Assembly (NCBI RefSeq): GCF_900090265.1
Contig: NZ_LT607752.1
Coordinates: 5,028,001 to 5,092,000 of the forward strand
From: Micromonospora rifamycinica
GTDB lineage: Bacteria > Actinomycetota > Actinomycetes > Mycobacteriales > Micromonosporaceae
Length of the DNA stretch: 64,000 bases
Direction of reading: 5' to 3'
In this document: positions 42,536-48,564 of the stretch, piece by piece
Numbering within the stretch: the first letter of the stretch is position 1
Layout: each line of letters starts with the position of its first letter
Program-made: the position numbers and the translations under genes
Notes under the pieces: model-generated
Seen by the model: the letters and a program-made list of their open reading frames with translations, nothing else
What the model was told of the DNA's origin: nothing
Database searches by the model: none

Positions 42536-43573
42536 GTGTTTCCCTCCACCTCGCCCGAGACCGGCCGTGACCCCTGGGTCGACGACGCCCCCGACGGCCC
42601 GGCCGGCGGTCCCGCACCCGGGCCGCGCCCGGCCCAGGACGACGACGCCGGGGGCCGACGCGAGCGCGGCCCACGCCGGTTCCGCAAGGGCGGGGCACCA
42701 CGCCGCAGCGAGGACGAGGACGTCGAGCCGGACGAGGAGCCGATCGAGCCGGTCGAGGTCCGCCGGCCGCTCTCGCTGACCATCGCCGGCTTCGCCGCGC
42801 TGCTCGGCGTCGGTCTGGTGCTCGGCGCGCAGACCGCCGGCCCCGGGCACCGGCTGCCGTTCGCCCTGGTCGTCTTCGCGGTCCAGCTCTTCTTCGTGCT
42901 GGCCTGGACGATGGCCATGCGCCCGCCCGCCCTGCTGATGGTGGCGCTGACCAGCGTCGCGGTCGCCGCGGCGGCCGACGTCGCCGCCGTGCAGACCGAC
43001 GTCGCCGGCCTGGCCCCGCTCGGCTTCGTGGCGCTGGGTGGCTTCCTGCTCGGCGTGGTCGGTCAGCTCGTCCGCCGGGTGGACCGGGTGCGGGTGACCG
43101 ACTCGCTCGGCACCACCCTGCTGATCGTGGTCGGCGTGGTGGCGTTCGCCACCCTGATCACGCTGAGTCGGATTCCGGCCGGCACCCAGGCGATCACCGT
43201 CTGCCTGGTCGCCACCGGCGTCGCGCTCACCGTGGCCCGGCTCACCGACGCCGTGCTGGCCTGGCCGAGGCTGGCGCCGCAGGTGCCCCGGGGGGCCGCC
43301 GGGGTGGTCGTCGGCGCGATGGCCGGTACCCTCACCAGCGCCCTGCTCGGTAGCTACCTGGTCGGCTTCACCCCGACCAGTGCCGCGGTGATCGGGCTGG
43401 TCGCGGCGGCCACCGCCGTCCTGGCCGACCTCGCCGTCGGGTACGCCGAGGCGGGCCGGCTGATGGCCGGTGAGCCGCCCACCATGTGGATCGCCCGGCA
43501 CATGCAGGGTCCGCTGGGCGGGTTCGCGTTGTCCGCTCCGGCGGCGTACGCGATGTGTGTGCTCTTCCTCTGA
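42536..43573 (+). CDS. Multi-pass membrane protein
   Basis: The protein has 345 residues from GTG. A charged, Asp/Arg/Pro-rich cytoplasmic tail of about 85 residues is followed by eight or nine membrane segments with short loops. A short Arg/Asp-rich motif (RRVDRVRVTDSLG) occurs mid-way, and the end is WIARHMQGPLGGFALSAPAAYAMCVLF. I do not recognise a named family; the topology is typical of conserved actinobacterial membrane proteins of unknown function. Confidence 0.82.
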   Translation: MFPSTSPETGRDPWVDDAPDGPAGGPAPGPRPAQDDDAGGRRERGPRRFRKGGAPRRSEDEDVEPDEEPIEPVEVRRPLSLTIAGFAALLGVGLVLGAQTAGPGHRLPFALVVFAVQLFFVLAWTMAMRPPALLMVALTSVAVAAAADVAAVQTDVAGLAPLGFVALGGFLLGVVGQLVRRVDRVRVTDSLGTTLLIVVGVVAFATLITLSRIPAGTQAITVCLVATGVALTVARLTDAVLAWPRLAPQVPRGAAGVVVGAMAGTLTSALLGSYLVGFTPTSAAVIGLVAAATAVLADLAVGYAEAGRLMAGEPPTMWIARHMQGPLGGFALSAPAAYAMCVLFL

Positions 43574-43655
43574 CGATCCGCCCCGCGCGCCGGATGCGGC
43601 GGTTGGGCGCGGCGGCGCTCGGGTAGTAGCGGTGCGCCGCGACGGCGGCATCGAT

Positions 43656-43715
43656 GACGGTACGTCGCGCGGACCGCGACGGCGAGGACGGTACGTCGCG
43701 GACCGCGACGGCGAG
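43656..43715 (+). repeat. Tandem duplication, about 30 bp x 2
   Basis: Two near-identical units (43656-43686 and 43687-43715) differ by a 2-base GC insertion. They lie just upstream of the LmeA-like gene and may hold its promoter. Confidence 0.7.
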
Positions 43716-43732
43716 GACGGACGGAGACGGGT

Positions 43733-44512
43733 GTGGCGCAGACGTACGAGGAGCGGCCCCGGCGGCGCGGGCGCAGGTGGCTCGTCGTACTGGTCGTGCT
43801 GGTGCTGATCCTGGGCGGGCTGCTGGTGGTGGCCGACCGGGTGGCGGCCGGCCTGGCCGAGCGGGCGATCGCCGACCAGGTGCAGCAGGAGCTCACCAAG
43901 CAGGACGCCAGCTCCGCGCCGCCGCAGGTGGACGTGGGGGGTTTCCCGTTCCTCACCCAGGTGGTCGACGGGCGGTACGAGCGGATCTCCATCGTGCTGA
44001 CCGACGTGCGGGGTTCGGTGGAGGGCAACACGGTCAGCCTGCCCCGGCTCGACGTGGACGCCCGCAACGTGCGCGCCTCGCTGGACACCATCCGGTCCGG
44101 TCAGGGCGAGGTGGTGGCCGAGACGGTGGCCGGCACCGGCACGGTCACCTACGACAGCCTGGCCAAGCTGCTGGACCGGCCGGGGCTCAAGCTCGGTGAG
44201 CAGAACGGCAAGCTGGCGGTGACCGCGCCGGTCGACATCCTCGGCCAGAAGCTCACCGTCACCGGCACCGCCGACGTGACGGTGGCCGAGGGCGGCAAGG
44301 TGGCGCTGAAGTTCAGCGACCTGAACGCCCAGGGGCTGCCGGCGGTGCCGCTGGCCCGCACCCTGCTGAACAACTACGCCCGCGGGATCTCGGTCGACGT
44401 GCCCCTGCCGGAGCTGCCGTTCCAGCTCAACGTGCGCAAGGTCGAACCGCGCCCGGAGGGGCTGACGGTGACCGCCGACGCCAGGGACGTCCCGATCAAC
44501 TCGGCGGGCTGA
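43733..44512 (+). CDS. LmeA/DUF2993 family lipid-binding protein
   Basis: The protein has 259 residues from GTG. An Arg-rich N-terminus and one membrane segment (WLVVLVVLVLILGGLLVVADRV) serve as signal anchor. The rest is a DUF2993 domain: VDVGGFPFLTQVVDGRYERISIVLTDV is the hallmark, followed by alternating beta strands. Family knowledge: LmeA of mycobacteria is a periplasmic phospholipid-binding protein involved in lipomannan maturation. A similar envelope role is likely. A hairpin follows. Confidence 0.88.
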   Translation: MAQTYEERPRRRGRRWLVVLVVLVLILGGLLVVADRVAAGLAERAIADQVQQELTKQDASSAPPQVDVGGFPFLTQVVDGRYERISIVLTDVRGSVEGNTVSLPRLDVDARNVRASLDTIRSGQGEVVAETVAGTGTVTYDSLAKLLDRPGLKLGEQNGKLAVTAPVDILGQKLTVTGTADVTVAEGGKVALKFSDLNAQGLPAVPLARTLLNNYARGISVDVPLPELPFQLNVRKVEPRPEGLTVTADARDVPINSAG

Positions 44513-44550
44513 TCCGCCGTCGGGTGCTGAGCGCGCCCGGTAGCCGACGC

Positions 44551-44596
44551 GACGCGGCCCGGCCTGACGGGGCTTCCCGGCAGGTGGGGCCGCGTC
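44551..44596 (+). terminator. Hairpin after the LmeA-like gene
   Basis: GACGCGGCCC (44551-44560) pairs with GGGCCGCGTC (44587-44596). Confidence 0.55.
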
Positions 44597-44614
44597 TCGC
44601 ATGGTGGTCGGCCC

Positions 44615-44643
44615 CTGGCACTCTCCGGGAGGGCTGGTAGGCT
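44615..44643 (+). promoter_or_regulatory. Promoter of the cysteine leader and sseA
   Basis: CTGGCA (44615-44620), a 17-base spacer, and TAGGCT (44638-44643). The leader ATG is 8 bases further on, so the leader peptide is leaderless or nearly so. Confidence 0.65.
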
Positions 44644-44651
44644 CCGTGACC

Positions 44652-44729
44652 ATGGGGACGCACCTCACCAAACGGCGCGCGGTCGACCTGTGCCGCGTGG
44701 CCACCTGCCTGTGTCGCTCCGTCATCTGA
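44652..44729 (+). CDS. Cysteine-rich leader peptide (uORF), 25 aa
   Basis: An ATG-started frame of 25 codons with a basic middle (KRR) and three cysteines at positions 14, 19 and 21, reading DLCRVATCLCRS near the end. It lies about 200 bases before sseA. Mycobacterial leaderless uORFs with clustered cysteines are known to act as cysteine-responsive attenuators of sulfur genes. Position, leaderless promoter and composition all fit that role here. A small GCCGC-TTA-GCGGC hairpin (44747-44759) follows the stop and could take part. The peptide probably has no function after synthesis. Confidence 0.75.
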   Translation: MGTHLTKRRAVDLCRVATCLCRSVI

Positions 44730-44746
44730 CGGCGGGGCTGTCTCCG

Positions 44747-44759
44747 GCCGCTTAGCGGC
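44747..44759 (+). other. Small hairpin in the sseA leader
   Basis: GCCGC-TTA-GCGGC, 18 bases past the leader stop, in the about 200-base untranslated part of the sseA leader. No classic terminator is visible, so attenuation could be Rho-dependent or translational. Confidence 0.35.
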
Positions 44760-44930
44760 AACCGCACCCGAGCTCTCCTGATCTCCGGTGCCACCCTCCG
44801 AAAAAACGCCCGGCAGCGGCGCCGTCGCACGAACCCGTGATCCGTTCCTCTATGGGTCCTGCGCATGGTGCGACATCACCGATCTCCGCCCGCGCTGGCT
44901 CACCACCCATCCTCACCAGGGAGTGATCTG

Positions 44931-45779
44931 ATGAGTCGCGACACCGCACTCGTTTCGGCCGAATGGGCCGAGAAGAACCTCGACGCCCCGGGCGTCGTCT
45001 TCGTCGAGGTCGACGAGGACACCTCCGCCTACGACACCGGTCACCTCGCCGGTGCCATCAAGCTGGACTGGAAGACCGACCTCCAGGACCAGGTCCGCCG
45101 GGACTTCGTCAACAAGTCCCAGTTCGAGGCGCTGCTCTCCGAGCGGGGCATCGGCAACGACGACGTCGTGGTCCTCTACGGCGGCAACAACAACTGGTTC
45201 GCCGCGTACGCGTACTGGTACTTCAAGCTGTACGGCCACCGCGACGTCAAGCTGCTCGACGGCGGTCGCAAGAAGTGGGAGCTGGACGCCCGTCCGCTGG
45301 TCAAGGACACGGTGACCCGCCCGGCCACCCGGTACGTCGCGCAGGAGCCGGACACCTCGATCCGGGCGTTCCGCGACGAGGTGGTCGCCGCGATCGGCAC
45401 CAAGAACCTGGTCGACGTGCGCAGCCCCGACGAGTTCGCCGGCCGGCTGCTGGCCCCCGCCCACCTGCCGCAGGAGCAGGCGCAGCGGGCCGGGCACATC
45501 CCGACCGCGATCAGCGTGCCGTGGTCCAAGGCGGCCAACGAGGACGGCACCTTCAAGTCCGACGACGAGCTGCGCAAGATCTACGCCGACGCCGGGCTGG
45601 ACGACGGCAAGGAGACCATCGCCTACTGCCGGATCGGCGAGCGCTCCTCGCACAGCTGGTTCGTCCTGCAGGAGCTGCTCGGCCACACCAACGTGAAGAA
45701 CTACGACGGTTCGTGGACCGAGTACGGCTCGCTGGTCGGCGTGCCGGTGGCGCTCGGCGACGAGCCCGGGGAGGCCTGA
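44931..45779 (+). CDS. sseA: Thiosulfate sulfurtransferase (rhodanese)
   Basis: The protein has 282 residues, with AGGGAG 8 bases before the ATG. Two rhodanese domains are present. The N-terminal one is inactive and has YDTGHLAGAIKLDW. The C-terminal one has the active-site loop CRIGERS with C233. It matches the CysA2-type sulfurtransferases of actinobacteria, which move sulfane sulfur. sseC starts 3 bases after its stop. Control by the upstream cysteine leader is likely. Confidence 0.95.
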   Translation: MSRDTALVSAEWAEKNLDAPGVVFVEVDEDTSAYDTGHLAGAIKLDWKTDLQDQVRRDFVNKSQFEALLSERGIGNDDVVVLYGGNNNWFAAYAYWYFKLYGHRDVKLLDGGRKKWELDARPLVKDTVTRPATRYVAQEPDTSIRAFRDEVVAAIGTKNLVDVRSPDEFAGRLLAPAHLPQEQAQRAGHIPTAISVPWSKAANEDGTFKSDDELRKIYADAGLDDGKETIAYCRIGERSSHSWFVLQELLGHTNVKNYDGSWTEYGSLVGVPVALGDEPGEA

Positions 45780-45782
45780 GCC

Positions 45783-46112
45783 ATGACCGCTCCCACCGCT
45801 TCCACCGCGGCCGGCTGCGCCGCCCCGGACCAGTCCGCGCCGCTGCCGGCCAGCCTGGACCTGGAGAAGGAAACCGTCATCACCGGGCAGGTGCTGGCCG
45901 CGTCGGGCGAGCCCGTGGCCGGCGCGTACGTCCGGCTGCTCGACTCGACCGGTGAGTTCACCGCCGAGGTCGTCACCTCCCCGGCCGGTCAGTTCCGGTT
46001 CTTCGCCGCGCCCGGTAGCTGGACCCTGCGGGCGCTGTCCCGGCACGGCAACGGCGACACCGCCGTGACCGCCAACCGGGGCATCAACGAGGTCTCCGTC
46101 ACGGTGGCCTGA
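45783..46112 (+). CDS. sseC: DUF1416 protein SseC
   Basis: The protein has 109 residues. It overlaps the ribosome-site region of the sseA end (GGGGAGG), so the two genes form an operon. The sequence LDLEKETVITGQVLAASGEPVAGAYVRLLDSTGEFTAEVV...FRFFAAPGSWTLRALS matches SseC, the constant partner of CysA2 in mycobacteria. It has a carboxypeptidase-regulatory-like beta-sandwich pattern. Its biochemical role in sulfur metabolism is not established. Confidence 0.93.
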   Translation: MTAPTASTAAGCAAPDQSAPLPASLDLEKETVITGQVLAASGEPVAGAYVRLLDSTGEFTAEVVTSPAGQFRFFAAPGSWTLRALSRHGNGDTAVTANRGINEVSVTVA

Positions 46113-46127
46113 CCCACGCTCTCGATC

Positions 46128-46171
46128 GGCCCGGGGCCGGTCACCCCACCCGGGGTGACCGGCCCCGGGCC
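46128..46171. terminator. Terminator after sseC
   Basis: A perfect 20-bp inverted repeat (46128-46147 with 46152-46171) and a 4-base loop. Confidence 0.9.
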
Positions 46172-46279
46172 GTCACCCCCGCCGCCCGCCGCCGTCACGC
46201 CGGTTGTCCGCCGCCCGGCGCCGTCACCCCCGCCGCCCGCCGCCCGGCAGTCGACCGGGAGGTCGCCCGGCCGGCGGCG

Positions 46280-46534
46280 TCACGAGGTGCAGCCGCCCTG
46301 GTGGCCGACCCGCCGGACGCAGCGGCGACGCCCACCGAGCCGCCGGTCACAGAAGACCTGATGCTGCGCTTCCGACCCGCCCTCCTCGGAGACGGTCGTC
46401 TCGCCGAGCACCAGCTCCGGCAGGAACGCCAGCGCCCGGCCGATCGCGCGGGCCAGCAGCCGCGCCGCCGGCAGGTCGTCGGCGGCGACAGTCAGGTGTA
46501 CGACGTACCGCTCGCGCTCGGTCGTGGCGGTCAC
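46280..46534 (-). CDS. Small hypothetical protein, 84 aa
   Basis: GTG at 46534 overlaps the stop of the DivIVA-domain gene (GTGA), so it is translationally coupled to it. The N-terminal half predicts a beta-alpha unit (RERYVVHLTVAADDLPAARLLARAIGRALAFL). The C-terminus has three cysteines and many Arg residues (CDRRLGGRRRCVRRVGHQGGCTS), possibly for metal or nucleic-acid binding. The family is not recognised. Confidence 0.7.
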   Translation of the reverse strand: MTATTERERYVVHLTVAADDLPAARLLARAIGRALAFLPELVLGETTVSEEGGSEAQHQVFCDRRLGGRRRCVRRVGHQGGCTS

Positions 46535-47118
46535 CGGTACACCACGCGCGGCCCGAACCGGGACTGCCAGTCGCGCAGCGCACCCTTGATCCGCGCGTTC
46601 TCCTCCCGGGTACGGGCCAGCTCGGCGTGCAGCACGGCCAGCTCGTCGGCGACCCGGTGCAGGAACCCGTCCACCTCGCCCGGGTCGAGCCCGTCGCGGG
46701 ACCGCCCGAACCACTGCCGCCGCACCTGGGTCGGGCAGAGCGGCCGGTACGCCACCGTCCGGTGGTGCTGCCCACCGTTGCGCCGGCCCGCCGGCCCGGA
46801 CCGCCCGGCGCCATGACCGTCGCCCCGGCCGCCCGGGGCCTGGTTGGTCGAGTGCCGGCTGTTCGAGGGCCTGTCGCTGCTGGGCTGGTTGGTGGAGGGC
46901 CTGTCGCTGCTGGGCTGGTTGGTGGAGGGCCGGTTGCTGCTGGGCTGGTTGGTTGGGGGTCGGCTGTTCAGGGGCCGGTTGGTGACGCGGTGCCGGGCGG
47001 AGGGCCGCCGGGCAACCGTGGGTCGCTCGGCCGGCGCGGGCCGTCCTGTTGTCGGGGGCCGGTCGGTTGCCGTCGACCGGGACCGGGGCCGGCGGAACAG
47101 CCGGAGGAACCTGCACAC
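46531..47118 (-). CDS. DivIVA-domain protein with repeat linker
   Basis: The protein has 195 residues from a GTG behind GAGAGGT. The first 120 residues are disordered, Arg/Pro/Ser-rich, with three 10-residue repeats of the NQPSSDRPST type encoded by 30-bp DNA repeats. The last 70 residues hold a DivIVA motif: VRRQWFGRSRDGLDPGEVDGFLHRVADELAVLHAEL, then a short coiled coil. DivIVA proteins recognise curved membranes and organise polar growth. Here the domain is C-terminal, not N-terminal, which is unusual. It is followed by a coupled 84-aa gene. Confidence 0.78.
   Translation of the reverse strand: MCRFLRLFRRPRSRSTATDRPPTTGRPAPAERPTVARRPSARHRVTNRPLNSRPPTNQPSSNRPSTNQPSSDRPSTNQPSSDRPSNSRHSTNQAPGGRGDGHGAGRSGPAGRRNGGQHHRTVAYRPLCPTQVRRQWFGRSRDGLDPGEVDGFLHRVADELAVLHAELARTREENARIKGALRDWQSRFGPRVVYR
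46865..46954 (-). repeat. 30-bp in-frame tandem repeats
   Basis: Three units start at 46865, 46895 and 46925; the first two are identical and the third is slightly diverged. They encode the 10-residue linker repeats of the DivIVA-domain protein. Confidence 0.85.
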
Positions 47119-47370
47119 GATGGGACCACCTCTCCGCAGGGGCAGCGGGGATCGCGCTGCCGTGGAAGGCGGCCGGGGCGGGCGGGTTCCCTTCCGCTTC
47201 GGCACCCGCCCCGACCGGGGGAAGAGCCCAACTCGTTGCCACGCGAGGAGGCGCTCGCCGATTAACTTATGTGTGGAGGTGACCCTCGTCAAGATGGTGA
47301 CCCAAGTTGACTTCCTCTTGTCTCGCGCATGTGTCTCGTGATCGAATCGGAGTGCCACGCGAGGAGTGCC

Positions 47371-47610
47371 ATGCCTGCATTGCCTGACTACCTCAGAGTC
47401 TCTGATTCGATCATTTCGGACACGCGGAGTGGCCGACTCAAGCCGGGGGACAAGCTGCCCTCGATCGCTGAGCTGTGTGAGCTGCACCGGGTGAGCGCAT
47501 CGACGATCCGGCAGGTCTTCATTCGGCTTGAAGCGCTTGGAGTGATCGACCGCCATCAGGGTAAGGGTGTCTACGTGACCGACCCGGCAACCTGGCTGCG
47601 GAAACCCTGA
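47371..47610 (+). CDS. Minimal GntR-type winged-helix regulator
   Basis: The protein has 79 residues; GAGGAG lies 4 bases before the ATG. It consists only of the GntR DNA-binding domain: LRVSDSIISDTRSGRLKPGDKLPSIAELCELHRVSASTIRQVFIRLEALGVIDRHQGKGVYV. No effector-binding domain follows, which would make it a very short regulator, perhaps acting as a dimer without ligand. Base composition is lower in GC than its neighbours. A frameshifted copy lies 230 bases downstream. Confidence 0.85.
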   Translation: MPALPDYLRVSDSIISDTRSGRLKPGDKLPSIAELCELHRVSASTIRQVFIRLEALGVIDRHQGKGVYVTDPATWLRKP

Positions 47611-47727
47611 TGCTGTTGGCGCTTCCCGGGGATCGCCTGCCACCCCCGGATGGCCGCATCCGGCTCGGAGGTTGATGATCCGGCTCAGTGTGATGCTCCG
47701 GATCGCCCGGTGTTCTGCCTGCCTGTG

Positions 47728-47777
47728 AGATCTTGGAAGATTTCGGCCCCCAGGGGGGCCATATTGCTCCAAGATCT
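47728..47777. repeat. 50-bp imperfect hairpin
   Basis: Outer arms AGATCTTGGA (47728-47737) and TCCAAGATCT (47768-47777) enclose an inner GGCCCCC-AG-GGGGGCC hairpin (47745-47760). It separates the GntR gene from its broken copy. Confidence 0.75.
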
Positions 47778-47842
47778 TCTATGTCATCCACGCAAAGCCT
47801 TGAATCGGGCGTGCCGACTGAGCTGAACCACGCTCGGAAGTT

Positions 47843-48047
47843 GTGCGGCGGAAATCTGCCGGCTGGTCGAGGGTCGTCGCGGGGGACGCATTGCCCTCGA
47901 ATTGCCGAGTTGTGCGAGCCGCGCCGGGTGAGCGTGTCAGCGATCCGGACGGTGTTCGTGCGCCGTGCGGCGCTGGAAGCGATCGACCGCCATCAGGGCA
48001 AGGGTGTCCATGTCACCGACCCCGCGACCTGGCTGCGGAGACCCTGA
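47843..48047 (+). pseudogene. Frameshifted copy of the GntR-type regulator
   Basis: The 3' part, IAELCEPRRVSVSAIRTVFVRRAALEAIDRHQGKGVHVTDPATWLRRP, is plainly a copy of the regulator at 47371-47610. The preceding GDALPS motif is in a different frame. One extra A in the CGAATT at 47898-47902 explains the shift. The N-terminal helix is degraded beyond recognition. The stop is followed by a 15-bp repeat of the gene end. Confidence 0.75.
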
Positions 48048-48116
48048 CTGCGGAGACCCTGACGGCGGTCGACGCCTCCTCGGGTGTGCGATGTTCCTCC
48101 ATGATCAACTCAACAT

Positions 48117-48162
48117 CATGGTTGTAGTGGCATCCCTTCGCTCCGATGCCACTACAACCATG
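48117..48162. repeat. Hairpin repeat, 18-bp arms
   Basis: CATGGTTGTAGTGGCATC (48117-48134) and its perfect complement (48145-48162) around a 10-base loop. The core TGTAGTGGC recurs in the larger palindrome at 55005. Confidence 0.85.
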
Positions 48163-48320
48163 AAGTAGTGGTACCCGAGCCGCGAGCCGCCACGAACGGG
48201 TGTTCCCGGGTGGTCGGCGGAAGGTGGAGGGGCGGGCCGGCGGTCGGGGTGGCGGCCCCTTGTCAGTGGACATGGCGGTGGCCGCCGACCCCGGGCGGGG
48301 TCGACGGCCACCGTGTGGTG

Positions 48321-48560
48321 CGTCTCGGCCGGTCGGCTACCGTCTCGGCCGGTCGGCTACCGTCTCGGCCGGTCGGCTACCGTCTCGGCCGGTCGGCTAC
48401 CGTCTCGGCCGGTCGGCTACCGTCTCGGCCGGTCGGCTACCGTCTCGGCCGGTCGGCTACCGTCTCGGCCGGTCGGCTACCGTCTCGGCCGGTCGGCTAC
48501 CGTCTCGGCCGGTCGGCTACCGTCTCGGCCGGTCGGCTGTTGGCTCAGCCGGTCGGCTAT
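48321..48560. repeat. 20-bp minisatellite, 12 units
   Basis: The unit CGTCTCGGCCGGTCGGCTAC is repeated ten times without a change (48321-48520). An eleventh unit differs at its last two bases and a twelfth is degenerate (48541-48560). The array ends 5 bases before the stop codon of the large subtilase gene. Confidence 0.97.
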
Positions 48561-48564
48561 CGGG

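Noticed and set aside
42299..44866. Open frame of 855 codons on the minus strand
   Set aside because: It is the antisense shadow of the membrane protein and LmeA-like genes, with low-complexity His/Arg/Gly-rich translation and no motif.
47728..47777. Hairpin considered as the terminator of the GntR gene
   Set aside because: It starts about 120 bases past the stop and has a large internal bulge; it resembles the other dispersed hairpins more than a terminator, although it could still stop transcription.
48321..48560. Possible CRISPR array or repeat-coding gene
   Set aside because: Units are directly abutting without spacers, and 20 is not a multiple of three, so no continuous protein repeat is encoded.
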